Positions 1-8,148 of a stretch of 64,000 bases of DNA are shown here, piece after piece. The notes beneath the pieces were generated by a model that saw nothing but the letters and a program-made list of their open reading frames with translations, did not search any database and was not told the DNA's origin. Both the position numbers and the translations under genes were made by a program. The first letter of the stretch is position 1, and the number at the start of each line of letters is the position of its first letter. The DNA comes from Bacteroides faecium (GTDB lineage Bacteria > Bacteroidota > Bacteroidia > Bacteroidales > Bacteroidaceae): the NCBI RefSeq assembly GCF_012113595.1, contig NZ_CP050831.1:6510001-6574000 (forward strand), given 5' to 3'.

Positions 1-507
1 TTCGTGAAGTTCATGTTTACCTACCCGTCCGATAGCTCCGGGGTCGGGTCCGCCATGCCCGCTGACCACATAGAAACAGGCACCCGCAAGTCGGTTGGAA
101 GTAACTTTGACATTTGCCAGTTCCTTTCCGAACAGGGGTTCATTGATGGTAGTTCCTATTTTCGACGCTTTAGATTTAGAGGGTTGTTGTTTGGGTTCTG
201 TACTTCTAGCGGTTGTATTCTTTGCAGTTGTACTCTTTGCGGCCGTATTTCCGGCAGGAGTTCCCGATGCTTTCTTTACAGGCGGAATCACATATGTCAC
301 GCCCATTTTCAGCACATTATTCTTTCCCAGTTTCTTTTTATTCAGTTCTATAAAATCATCATAGTATTTCTTCGGAGAACGGTTGTGTCTCAACAGAAAA
401 GTAGAGATACCTTCGCCTGCCTTCGGAGTCGCCTTTTGCTGTGCCCAAAGCGCCGTACCCGAAAAAAGAAAAGCTAAGAATAAAAGCACATAGAGTTTAT
501 TTTTCAT
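1..507 (-). CDS. N-acetylmuramoyl-L-alanine amidase, C-terminus beyond window
   Basis: Reading the minus strand from the ATG at 505-507 gives 169 residues that run off the window start. Residues 1-22 are a signal peptide ending LWAQ. Residues about 31-76 look like a LysM-type peptidoglycan-binding repeat ending in YVIPP. Residues about 78-115 are a Thr/Ser/Lys-rich linker, followed at 151-160 by HGGPDPGAIG, the hallmark of the Amidase_3 zinc-amidase fold, with H151 the first expected zinc ligand. By family knowledge the enzyme cleaves the MurNAc-L-alanine bond of peptidoglycan in the periplasm, often during daughter-cell separation. Most of the catalytic domain is missing from view, so activity cannot be judged. 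It is transcribed divergently from metY. Confidence 0.85.
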   Translation of the reverse strand, partial: MKNKLYVLLFLAFLFSGTALWAQQKATPKAGEGISTFLLRHNRSPKKYYDDFIELNKKKLGKNNVLKMGVTYVIPPVKKASGTPAGNTAAKSTTAKNTTARSTEPKQQPSKSKASKIGTTINEPLFGKELANVKVTSNRLAGACFYVVSGHGGPDPGAIGRVGKHELHE

Positions 508-558
508 ATCTACACAATTATCTCCTTCACATGAGTATCATTTCACTCATAAACAGGG

Positions 559-566
559 CAAAAATA
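559..566 (-). promoter_or_regulatory. Bacteroides -7 element for the amidase gene
   Basis: The minus strand reads TATTTTTG here, matching the Bacteroides sigma-ABfr -7 consensus TAnnTTTG, about 52 bp upstream of the amidase start. No good -33 TTTG was found, so this is a partial match. Confidence 0.4.
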
Positions 567-579
567 CAATTATTTTCCC

Positions 580-587
580 TACTTTTG
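580..587 (+). promoter_or_regulatory. Bacteroides -7 element for metY
   Basis: TACTTTTG fits TAnnTTTG about 50 bp before the metY start. It sits back to back with the amidase -7 element, so the two genes share one short divergent promoter region. No clear -33 element was seen. Confidence 0.45.
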
Positions 588-635
588 CGCCATTAAAACA
601 TTTTTTGAAATAAATCATTAAAACCCGATAACATT

Positions 636-1916
636 ATGGCAAAACAATTCAAGCCCGAAACCCTGTGTGTACAGGCAGGGTGGACGCCTAAAAAGGGCGA
701 ACCACGCGTATTGCCCATCTATCAAAGTACAACTTTCAAATACGATACCAGCGAACAAATGGCACGTCTTTTCGATTTGGAAGAAAGCGGTTACTTCTAT
801 ACCCGCCTGCAAAATCCTACGAACGACGCTGTTGCCGCCAAGATTGCCGCTCTCGAAGGTGGTGTGGCTGCCATGCTGACTTCCAGTGGTCAGGCTGCCA
901 ACTTCTACGCCATTTTCAATATCTGCCAGGCAGGAGACCACTTTGTTTGTTCTTCCGCTATTTACGGTGGTACTTTCAACCTGTTCGGTGTTACGATGAA
1001 GAAACTAGGCATTGACGTGACTTTTGTCAGCCCGGATGCCAGCGAGGAGGAAATCTCCGCAGCTTTCCAGCCGAATACAAAAGCATTGTTCGGCGAAACA
1101 ATCTCCAATCCTTCCCTCGAAGTACTGGATATTGAGAAGTTCGCACGTATCGCCCACAGCCACGGTGTCCCCTTGATTGTTGACAATACTTTCCCGACTC
1201 CGATTAACTGTCGCCCGTTTGAATGGGGAGCAGACATCGTAGTTCACTCTACTACCAAATATATGGACGGACACGCTACCAGCGTAGGCGGCTGTATCGT
1301 AGACAGCGGTAACTTCGACTGGGACACTCACGCTGAAAAATTCCCGGGACTTTGTACACCGGACGAGTCTTATCACGGACTGACTTATACAAAAGCATTC
1401 GGCAAAGGTGCTTATATCACTAAAGCTACAGCACAGTTAATGCGTGACCTCGGCAGCATCCAAAGCCCGCAAAACTCATTCTTACTGAACCTGGGACTTG
1501 AAACGCTTCACCTACGTATGCCCCAACATTGCGGCAACGCACAGAAAGTAGCCGAATATCTTTCTAAAAACGAGAAAGTGGCTTGGGTAAACTATTGCGG
1601 ACTGCCGGATAATAAATACTACGCTTTGGCACAGAAATATATGCCGAATGGTTCTTGCGGAGTTATCTCCTTCGGACTGAAAGGCGGACGTGACGTATCT
1701 ATCAAGTTTATGGATTCACTGGAATTCATCGCTATCGTTACCCACGTAGCCGATGCACGTAGTTGCGTGCTTCATCCGGCCAGCCATACTCACCGCCAGT
1801 TGTCGGACGAACAGTTAATGGAAGCAGGGGTACGCCCGGACCTAATCCGTTTGTCGGTAGGTATCGAAAATGCGGATGATATTATCGCGGATATTGAACA
1901 AGCGCTGAATGCATAA
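636..1916 (+). CDS. metY: O-acetylhomoserine sulfhydrylase (PLP-dependent)
   Basis: The 426-residue protein is the normal length for the O-acetylhomoserine aminocarboxypropyltransferase branch of the Cys/Met-metabolism PLP family. Landmarks are SGYFYTRLQNPT (51-62), SSGQAAN (83-89) and the PLP-lysine segment STTKYMDGH, with K208 the expected Schiff-base residue. The enzyme makes homocysteine from O-acetylhomoserine and sulfide in the cytosol, feeding methionine synthesis. The opening (TLCVQAGW, then YQSTTF) is also typical. Cystathionine gamma-synthase or gamma-lyase relatives are shorter, near 380-400 residues, and lack the long insertion. It is monocistronic, with its own promoter element and a strong terminator. 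Confidence 0.93.
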   Translation: MAKQFKPETLCVQAGWTPKKGEPRVLPIYQSTTFKYDTSEQMARLFDLEESGYFYTRLQNPTNDAVAAKIAALEGGVAAMLTSSGQAANFYAIFNICQAGDHFVCSSAIYGGTFNLFGVTMKKLGIDVTFVSPDASEEEISAAFQPNTKALFGETISNPSLEVLDIEKFARIAHSHGVPLIVDNTFPTPINCRPFEWGADIVVHSTTKYMDGHATSVGGCIVDSGNFDWDTHAEKFPGLCTPDESYHGLTYTKAFGKGAYITKATAQLMRDLGSIQSPQNSFLLNLGLETLHLRMPQHCGNAQKVAEYLSKNEKVAWVNYCGLPDNKYYALAQKYMPNGSCGVISFGLKGGRDVSIKFMDSLEFIAIVTHVADARSCVLHPASHTHRQLSDEQLMEAGVRPDLIRLSVGIENADDIIADIEQALNA

Positions 1917-1940
1917 AAGCATAATATTAGCATAAAACTA

Positions 1941-1978
1941 AAAAAGACACGGCAGCTATTTACTCCGTGTCTTTTTTA
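1941..1978 (+). terminator. Rho-independent terminator of metY
   Basis: GACACGG and CCGTGTC form a stem around a 12-nt loop, preceded by A5 and followed by T6, about 25 bp after the metY stop. Confidence 0.85.
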
Positions 1979-2025
1979 CTAATATAAAATAACATAAGGC
2001 TTTTTCAGAAGAAACATATCTCCTT

Positions 2026-2467
2026 TTATTCTTTAACTCCACCTTTTAATCGTCTAATATCTTCATCTAGTTCTTTTATACTATTCAGATGTTCAAGTGT
2101 ATGTTGTGTTTCCTTATACTTATTATATTCCTGCCCTGCTTTATGTAGTGCCAACTGATGAGAAATCCGCCCTGCGTCTTCTAAATTTGACACGATAACC
2201 AACAGAAATGATTACATCGAGATTATAATAATTAGTCGGTTTAGTAGAAAAATCGGAATTTCCGATTTTTCTCATACTTTCTATCTCAACAAGTTCTCCT
2301 TCTTTATAGATATTGAGTATATGCTCATTTATTGTAGAACGTGACTTTCCAAACAATAAAGACATCTGTTCTATTGTCAACCATACGGTTTCTCCTTCAA
2401 ACAAAACATCCACTTTTATTGTCCCATCTTGAGACTGATAAATAACTATCTCATTATTTTGGTTCAT
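2026..2467 (-). pseudogene. RhuM-family gene remnant with internal deletion and frameshift
   Basis: From the ATG at 2465-2467 (MNQNNEIVIYQ) about 90 residues match the N-terminal part of virulence RhuM-family proteins: VWLTIEQMSLLFGKSRSTI, then NLDVIISVGYRVK. At about 2195-2190 the reading frame leaves the family and stops within 20 codons, at 2141. In another frame the sequence continues from about 2190 with LEDAGRISHQLALHKAGQEY and ends in a run of charged residues at a stop at 2026-2028, which resembles the extreme C-terminus of the same family. Intact members are about 330 residues, so about 190 are missing and the join is out of frame. The DNA reads as a deletion scar, not a working gene. 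RhuM proteins have no firmly known function. An internal start giving a small N-terminal protein cannot be excluded. Confidence 0.75.
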
Positions 2468-2615
2468 ATCATTATATTTCAACGACTTACATATATAGTA
2501 TAATTCCTTATCCACAAAGATAACATTTATACTCCAGCCTATCACCTTCTACACAAAGAAAGTTAATATCACACAGATTCAGTTTTAACGTGAACTGATA
2601 AATCACTCCAAATGT

Positions 2616-2623
2616 TATCTTTG
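2616..2623 (+). promoter_or_regulatory. Bacteroides -7 element for the MBL-fold gene
   Basis: TATCTTTG is a perfect TAnnTTTG match 24 bp before the ATG at 2648. Because it overlaps the longer in-frame start at 2612, it argues that translation begins at 2648. Confidence 0.55.
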
Positions 2624-2647
2624 CAGGGAACCAAATTCTGTATAGAT

Positions 2648-3415
2648 ATGAAAAAGATTCTACTGATAGTGTTTGCGCTATGCTTTTCTTACGGATTTTC
2701 TTATTCCCGTTCGTTTTATTATCCAACTAATGAAATTACAAAGATGCAGAACTTTGAAACGGATTCATTTACCACCAAGAATGGGAAAAGCCTGAAGATT
2801 ATTTTCTTCAAACACGCCAGCTTGCTATTGGAGTATGCGGGAAAAAAGATTTTCGTCGACCCCGTATCTGATTATGCAGACTACACGCAACAGCCCAAAG
2901 CAGATTTCATTCTGATTACCCATGAACATCATGACCACTTCGATACGAAAGCAATCGAAGCTATCGAAACCCCGTCTACAAAAATAATAGCGAATCCGAA
3001 TTGCCGGAAAATGCTGGACAGAGGACAGGAGATGAAAAACGGCGATGCACTTCAACTCGAACCGGATATCAAGCTGGAAGCAGTGCCCGCCTATAATACA
3101 ACTCCCGGCAGAGACAAGTTTCATCCTAAAGGACGTGACAATGGATATATTCTCACGCTGGGCGGAATACGGATTTATATTGCCGGAGATACAGAGGATA
3201 TTCCCGAACTGAAACAAGTGAAAAACATTGATATCGCTTTCTTGCCTGTCAACCAGCCTTATACAATGACACCGGAACAGGCGATACGGGCTACCCGAAT
3301 CGTCCGGCCACATATACTGTATCCTTATCATTATGGAGATACGGACATTAATAAGGTAAAAGACGGGTTGAAGAACGATAAAGGAACAGAAGTACGTATT
3401 CGTGCTTTACAATAA
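2648..3415 (+). CDS. Secreted metallo-beta-lactamase-fold hydrolase
   Basis: The chosen start gives 255 residues opening with a clear signal peptide (MKKILLIVFALCFSYGFS). An in-frame start 36 bases upstream lies on the promoter and would bury the signal peptide. THEHHDHFD at 91-99 is the HxHxDH zinc-binding motif of the metallo-beta-lactamase fold (H92, H94, D96, H97). GDTEDIPEL supplies the later bridging Asp, and YPYHYGDTD the last His. The short form without an RNase-type cap resembles the UlaG-like group of MBL-fold hydrolases, whose substrates vary. The signal peptide places it in the periplasm or beyond. The substrate is unknown. It converges on the lipoprotein gene at 3502 across a shared terminator. 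Confidence 0.8.
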   Translation: MKKILLIVFALCFSYGFSYSRSFYYPTNEITKMQNFETDSFTTKNGKSLKIIFFKHASLLLEYAGKKIFVDPVSDYADYTQQPKADFILITHEHHDHFDTKAIEAIETPSTKIIANPNCRKMLDRGQEMKNGDALQLEPDIKLEAVPAYNTTPGRDKFHPKGRDNGYILTLGGIRIYIAGDTEDIPELKQVKNIDIAFLPVNQPYTMTPEQAIRATRIVRPHILYPYHYGDTDINKVKDGLKNDKGTEVRIRALQ

Positions 3416-3434
3416 ATTGCAATGAAATAGAACT

Positions 3435-3485
3435 AAAAATGCACCCTTAAAATCAGATACATAATTTTAAGGGTGCATTTTTCTT
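3435..3485. terminator. Bidirectional terminator between convergent genes
   Basis: AAATGCACCCTTAAAAT pairs with its reverse complement (17-bp stem, about 10-nt loop) with A/T runs on both sides, between the MBL-fold gene and the convergent lipoprotein gene. Confidence 0.85.
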
Positions 3486-3501
3486 AATACGACTCTATCA
3501 T

Positions 3502-4398
3502 TTATTCTGCCGGTCGGATTCCAAAACTACTCGTAAATACAACATAAAGCACCTTCCCGTTTTCCGGTAATGAAATACCGTTCAAATAAGAAGAATCCGT
3601 CACATCTTCCATCCAGTAAATCATAACAGGGCCTACACTTTTGGTAGAAGGCTGTCGTTTGAATGAGGGCTCCAAATAGAATTTATGCTGTTTATCGGCA
3701 TTGTCAGCATCTTTGTAGCTAAAAGTAAAAGCCACCCCCTGTTTGTCACTAATCAAATCATTATCATGTCCCACTTGATAAGTTCCTTCAGCACGTATCT
3801 CACCATTCTCCGCTTTCAAGATAAAACTGCCGTTGCCATCTTCCATAAAATTATAAACATCATCCGGTTGCAGAATACAAACTTCCTGTCCTTTTATAAA
3901 GGAATATTCCTGCATCATCACATCGTTTACCGATTTCAACAGTTCCTTATTCTCATCCTTCCCTGTCGATAAAATCTCGTCATTAACACTGACAGCAAAT
4001 CCTGTCTGCTCTCTGCAGAACAACGAAATTACTCCATACGAAACAGTTACGGGTAAAACAACGCTATTCCCTTTCTTATCACTGACAGTCACAGTTACCT
4101 TTCCTTTCTTTCCATGTGAATTTATCAATAACCGATCATTGCTGACAGTTACCGTCACAATAGTTTCATCAGAACTATGCGCAGAGTAACCGCCTTTTCC
4201 ATTAGCAATTCCAATATCTTCCGTACCCCGCCCGTTGAGATACAAAGTTGTAGAAGAAATCGTATTCGTACAAGTTCCCGGTTCATTGTTGAGTTGTGAA
4301 CCGCTGAATAAAATAATCTCTGCATCATCCTGACAAGCAGACATACAGAATGTCATAACAGACAAAAGAAAGAAGCCCAGTAAAGTTTTTGTTTTCAT
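3502..4398 (-). CDS. Surface-type lipoprotein with Ig-like region, unknown function
   Basis: The 298-residue protein has a lipoprotein signal (MSAC, C22) followed by QDDAE; acidic residues after the cysteine are typical of surface-exported Bacteroides lipoproteins. Residues about 55-125 have the alternating beta pattern of a bacterial Ig-like (Big/BACON-like) domain: SSDETIVTVTVSNDRLLI, then GKVTVTVSDKKGNS. Residues about 130-298 are a mixed region I do not recognise, with LEPSFKRQPSTK and MIYWMEDVT. It is a single-gene unit converging on the MBL-fold gene and divergent from the GH30 gene. I cannot assign a function. Confidence 0.7.
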   Translation of the reverse strand: MKTKTLLGFFLLSVMTFCMSACQDDAEIILFSGSQLNNEPGTCTNTISSTTLYLNGRGTEDIGIANGKGGYSAHSSDETIVTVTVSNDRLLINSHGKKGKVTVTVSDKKGNSVVLPVTVSYGVISLFCREQTGFAVSVNDEILSTGKDENKELLKSVNDVMMQEYSFIKGQEVCILQPDDVYNFMEDGNGSFILKAENGEIRAEGTYQVGHDNDLISDKQGVAFTFSYKDADNADKQHKFYLEPSFKRQPSTKSVGPVMIYWMEDVTDSSYLNGISLPENGKVLYVVFTSSFGIRPAE

Positions 4399-4436
4399 GT
4401 TTTCAGTTATAAGTTTGTCTTTTTTATATTGTTTTG

Positions 4437-4444
4437 CAAAGATA
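4437..4444 (-). promoter_or_regulatory. -7 element for the lipoprotein at 3502-4398
   Basis: The minus strand reads TATCTTTG, a perfect TAnnTTTG, about 39 bp upstream of the lipoprotein ATG. No -33 TTTG at 19-21 bp was found. Confidence 0.45.
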
Positions 4445-4560
4445 TTAAAGTATTATGTAAAAATGAATTATTTATTGAAAAAAACACATTCCTTTTTATT
4501 CTTGATACATTTGTTGCAGTATCTGTTACATTTATGTTCCTCTATATTCTCTTTCTTATC

Positions 4561-4568
4561 TATCTTTG
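4561..4568 (+). promoter_or_regulatory. -7 element for the GH30 gene
   Basis: TATCTTTG lies 40 bp before the GH30 ATG. A second match, TACATTTG, occurs at 4506-4513. TACATTT itself repeats at 4506 and 4527, 21 bp apart, which may be a regulator site. No convincing -33 element was found for either. Confidence 0.4.
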
Positions 4569-4607
4569 TGACGAATCAAATAATGAATAAAACATATCAA
4601 TAAGAAC

Positions 4608-6095
4608 ATGAAAAACATTCTAAAAAGAACAGCCCTGTTTAGCGGTTTGATAATGGTATTGTCAATAAACGAAGTGTATGCCCAGTCCTTCGAATGGATT
4701 AGCAGTACGGAAGGGAACGTTTGGAAGCAGGCCAAAGTCAAGTTACAGACAAGTAGCAGACAAACTCCTTTACTAGAAGCCAATGGTACGGAAGAAGGTA
4801 CTGTCTTCAAAGCATGGGGAACGTGTTTTAACGAACTAGGCTGGGATGCGCTCAATATGCTTCCACGTAAACAACAGGAGATTATCCTTCAACAACTCTT
4901 TGCTCCCGAAGGAGATTTAAAATTTACAATGGGACGTTTTTCCATGAATGCCAATGATTATGCCCGCGACTGGTACAGTTGTGATGAAGTCCCCGGTGAT
5001 TTCCAATTGAAACATTTCAATATCAATCGTGATAAAACGACTCTGATTCCTTATATCAAAGCCGCGCAGCAGTATAATCCCCATATGACTTTTTGGATGT
5101 CTCCATGGTCGCCGCCTTCATGGATGAAGATTAACCATTACTATTCCGTCCGCAGTGACCGTAATCAAAACGAGATGTCTCCCCTGTCGGATGTAACCCT
5201 TTTTGAAGACAGCAAAGAGAAGGATACCAAAGTATTCCCTCAACAACTGGCAGTGAACGACTACTTCATCCAAGACCCACGTTACCTGCAAACTTATGCC
5301 AACTACTTCTGCAAATTCATCGACGCCTACAAGGAAGAGGGAATTCCCGTTTCAATGGTTATGTTCCAAAATGAATCATGGAGCTATACCAACTATCCGG
5401 GTTGTGCCTGGACAGCGGAAGGTATCATCCGTTTCAACACAGAATACCTGGCTCCGACATTGAAGAAACAGCACCCGGAAATTAAGTTATACTTAGGTAC
5501 AATCAACACCAACCGCTACGATGTCATCGACCAGGTTCTTTCCGACCCTCGTATGCCGGAAACGATACAAGGAGTCGGTTTCCAATGGGAAGGCGGACAG
5601 ATTCTGCCTAAACTCCGTGCCAAATATCCGCAATATAAATATGTACAAACAGAAAGTGAATGTGGTTGGGGGTCTTTCGACTGGAAAGCTGCCGAACATA
5701 CCTTCGGTCTGATGAACCACTACCTGGGCAACGGTTGCGAAGAATATACTTTTTGGAATGCTATCTTATATGATGGTGGTTTCAGCGGATGGGGATGGAA
5801 ACAGAATTCCTTAATCCATGTAGATTCAAAGACGGGAACAGCAACTTTTACTCCCGAATATTATGCAGTAAAACATTACAGCCATTATGTTACGCCCGGT
5901 TCAAAGGTACTGGCTTATAGGGCGGCTGAAGAAGATAAAACACCGGTAATGGTAGTCATGACTCCACAAAAGAAACAAGTAGTGATAGCCGGAAATTTCA
6001 ACAAAGAAGCTAAAGAAGTAACAGTGAAATTAGGCAGCCGCTATCTAAGCGTTACCCTACCACCTCATTCACTGAATACATTTGTAGAAAAATAA
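4608..6095 (+). CDS. Glycoside hydrolase family 30, secreted
   Basis: The 495-residue protein has a signal peptide ending VYAQ (residues 1-26). It then matches GH30: GWGTCFNELGW-type start (FKAWGTCFNELGW, 68-80), MGRFSMNANDYA (108-119), WMSPWSPPSWM (163-173), VMFQNESW with acid/base E256, and VQTESECGW with E349 the likely nucleophile. The C-terminal 80 residues form the beta-sandwich usual in this clan (PVMVVMTPQKKQVVIAGN). Known GH30 activities include beta-glucosylceramidase, beta-1,6-glucanase, xylanase and beta-fucosidase. The sequence resembles the glucosylceramidase/beta-1,6-glucanase side, not the xylanase side, but I cannot set the substrate. It is not part of a SusC/D locus here. 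Confidence 0.85.
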   Translation: MKNILKRTALFSGLIMVLSINEVYAQSFEWISSTEGNVWKQAKVKLQTSSRQTPLLEANGTEEGTVFKAWGTCFNELGWDALNMLPRKQQEIILQQLFAPEGDLKFTMGRFSMNANDYARDWYSCDEVPGDFQLKHFNINRDKTTLIPYIKAAQQYNPHMTFWMSPWSPPSWMKINHYYSVRSDRNQNEMSPLSDVTLFEDSKEKDTKVFPQQLAVNDYFIQDPRYLQTYANYFCKFIDAYKEEGIPVSMVMFQNESWSYTNYPGCAWTAEGIIRFNTEYLAPTLKKQHPEIKLYLGTINTNRYDVIDQVLSDPRMPETIQGVGFQWEGGQILPKLRAKYPQYKYVQTESECGWGSFDWKAAEHTFGLMNHYLGNGCEEYTFWNAILYDGGFSGWGWKQNSLIHVDSKTGTATFTPEYYAVKHYSHYVTPGSKVLAYRAAEEDKTPVMVVMTPQKKQVVIAGNFNKEAKEVTVKLGSRYLSVTLPPHSLNTFVEK

Positions 6096-6113
6096 AAGCT
6101 AGAGATAATACCC

Positions 6114-6620
6114 TTATTTTAGTCTCACCTCACAGCCTTTCAGAGTAAAACCGACCTCAAATAAACTCTGAAGGGCTATTTTTATAGTATCCTCAATATA
6201 GCTTCCCATATCATCATATTTTGTAAAATCTACAGGAATCAGCCTGACATTTTTATCCTTGCTTGGGTCCGGTATTTTAGCTGCAAAACGCTTTTTCTTC
6301 TCCACTCCCCAGCCAACAGTCTTATGATAAGGAAGAGGAATCCCTATCGTTAGTACTTTCTCCTTGGTATCCGTGTATATAATTCCCCGTTTCCCAATCC
6401 TTATATCTTTAGCTCCCCAATAAGTACCTACATGTATGATAATAGTAAAAGTCCAATCCGCCAAAGCGCTATCCATTTGAATATCATCCACCAAATTGGA
6501 GAAATAATCTCCAATCATTTCTCTATCAAAACTGTTTAATTCAGGCCACTCACATTTTTCAAACAGCAAATGTGCATTGACAGGAGTCAACAGAGTGCTT
6601 ATTTCTAATTGATATTTCAT
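6114..6620 (-). CDS. Hypothetical cytosolic protein, possibly immunity-like
   Basis: The 168-residue protein has no signal peptide or membrane segment. It shows alternating beta strands with WTFTIIIHVGTYWGAKDIRI, then IGIPLPYHKTVGWGVEKKKR, VDFTKYDDMGSYI and a last GFTLKGCEVRLK. The pattern vaguely recalls small immunity proteins of polymorphic toxin systems (the Imm9 type comes to mind), but no toxin gene is next to it and I could not verify the match. It converges on GH30 with only 18 bp between stops, and the first 22-bp-period array lies 5' of its start. Function unknown. Confidence 0.6.
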   Translation of the reverse strand: MKYQLEISTLLTPVNAHLLFEKCEWPELNSFDREMIGDYFSNLVDDIQMDSALADWTFTIIIHVGTYWGAKDIRIGKRGIIYTDTKEKVLTIGIPLPYHKTVGWGVEKKKRFAAKIPDPSKDKNVRLIPVDFTKYDDMGSYIEDTIKIALQSLFEVGFTLKGCEVRLK

Positions 6621-6949
6621 TGGCTATTATTTTATCGACTATAAATATACTATTTAATTAAATGGAATACGAAGGAATAAAAGTTTTTTTCCTGTGATAT
6701 AAGAAATTCCATGAATATATTTTAGATTCTTCAAGCATACTCTGAAAAGGAATCATTCTCACCACAGTGAGAATAAATACTCATTGCATTGAGAATTTTT
6801 TCTCATAGGTATGAGTATTTTTTCTCATAGGCATGAGAATATTTGAGAAAAAGTACAAAGATAAAGCACTGTTTAATAAGCTCTTAAGAAAATCATATAA
6901 TTCAATTTCATACAAAAACTAACTATTCAAATCATAATCAGCAATAATT
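6621..6949. other. Intergenic region, 329 bp, with periodic array
   Basis: No coding sequence was recognised. The only structure is the 22-bp-period CTCA-N6-TGAG array at 6755-6842. It lies between the start of the unknown gene at 6114-6620 and the end of the membrane-protein gene at 6950-7978, both on the minus strand. Confidence 0.7.
6755..6842. repeat. Array A: four dyads CTCA-N6-TGAG at exact 22-bp period
   Basis: CTCA starts at 6758, 6780, 6802 and 6824, each followed after exactly six bases by TGAG. Only the dyad arms are fully conserved. The inner six bases differ (CCACAG, TTGCAT, TAGGTA, TAGGCA) and the linkers are A/T-rich. A weak half-unit (TTTGAGAAA) follows at 6842-6850. The array is about 108 bp 3' of the membrane-protein stop and 135 bp 5' of the unknown gene's start. 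Its period equals that of the arrays at 27410 and 44184. Confidence 0.9.
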
Positions 6950-7978
6950 TTACTCTTTCCTGTTCCGATTCAGCCGGCTTAGTAAATAATGAGGGATTAA
7001 ACAATAGACCAGTTGTGCACGTGACCATTTATAACATTGCTGGTAAAATACCATTCCCATCGCGATAAATATCGTAGCACCAATGAGTACTTGAAAAGGT
7101 AGCCAGGATAATGCTTCTTTTGGAAGCAGCATCGGTATAAGTGCCATTGCTCCTACCGGTGCAAAGAACTTGCCGAGCCATTCGAACAAAGTGAAAAGTA
7201 CTATAAAAATAAAAAGCGCTACTACTGTTTCGGGCAATCCCAGGTAATGATAACCAATCAGTTGAAAGATAGTTCCTATCAATGAACCGCTTACTAACAG
7301 CAATATAGTAAGTACAGGTCGATTTCGAAATCCGGCTTTTGAATTGACAAACTCAACATACATTACAATCAATGGCGGAATGATAAAATAAAAATTAGAA
7401 GTATATACCGCCAGGCAGGCTACCGCAAACACACTAATCATCAGACTCAACCACCGGAAACTATCCGCTGTCCAATACCGTTCCACCGGTTCATAAATAA
7501 TAGATTTTCGGAGTCCAAAGTATTCCATCCATCGCTGTACGGCAATGATTATCAATGTCATCACAAAAACAGAGAGCGGGTAAACCCAACTTTCAGTTTT
7601 TAATAATACGGGAAGTACACAGGCGGAGATTAATGGAAATAGCGAAGCACGGGTAAATAAAAGCCCGACAGCAGCACATGAGAAAGCGATAGCCACATCT
7701 ACTACTAAAGGAAAGGGAGAATAAAGTACAATCAATACCCCGGCACAAGCACCGAGAGTCATCAATAAGAGCATTTGCCAGTATTTCACACGCCACACCC
7801 GTTTATTAACAATCCACATACCAATGGTAAGAGCAGCCATTTCGGGGAAAATGATTTCCTTTTCGTGCAATAGTTCTGCTACTCCAATCATCAATAAAAT
7901 CATAACCAGTGCACACAAGTATCTCTTCCGTTGCTGAATATCACTAAATAACGAGGGTTTCTTTACCGCTTTGTCCAT
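6950..7978 (-). CDS. HPP-like integral membrane protein
   Basis: The 342-residue protein is nearly all hydrophobic, with about ten predicted transmembrane segments starting near residue 20, a cytosolic loop at about 155-175 (RWMEYFGLRKSIIYEPVER), and a basic C-terminal tail. The two halves look like related modules: FPEMAALTIGMWI with a following TLGACAGVL, and FIIPPLIVMYVE with GSLIGTIF then FAPVGAMALIPMLLP. This layout recalls the HPP family of small membrane proteins, here apparently duplicated. HPP proteins have been linked to nitrite transport in chloroplasts, but the bacterial role is unclear and I do not infer a substrate. It appears monocistronic. Confidence 0.6.
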   Translation of the reverse strand: MDKAVKKPSLFSDIQQRKRYLCALVMILLMIGVAELLHEKEIIFPEMAALTIGMWIVNKRVWRVKYWQMLLLMTLGACAGVLIVLYSPFPLVVDVAIAFSCAAVGLLFTRASLFPLISACVLPVLLKTESWVYPLSVFVMTLIIIAVQRWMEYFGLRKSIIYEPVERYWTADSFRWLSLMISVFAVACLAVYTSNFYFIIPPLIVMYVEFVNSKAGFRNRPVLTILLLVSGSLIGTIFQLIGYHYLGLPETVVALFIFIVLFTLFEWLGKFFAPVGAMALIPMLLPKEALSWLPFQVLIGATIFIAMGMVFYQQCYKWSRAQLVYCLIPHYLLSRLNRNRKE

Positions 7979-8104
7979 GTTCTTTTCGACGTTTTATATC
8001 AATCAGTTATGTAAATGGGTACAAATATCTGAAAAAAGAGTGAGATAGAGAGCTTTTTGTCTAAAAAAGAAGTATAACTGCGATAATAAACAAATTCCGG
8101 TAAT

Positions 8105-8140
8105 TAAAAAAGGTGCGCCCTTCTTTCGTCGGACGCACCT
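8105..8140 (-). terminator. Terminator of the RND efflux operon
   Basis: AGGTGCG and CGCACCT form a stem directly after the TetR gene. On the minus strand it is followed by a T6 run, so it ends the MFP-RND-OMF-TetR transcript. Confidence 0.8.
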
Positions 8141-8148
8141 CTCTCTTC

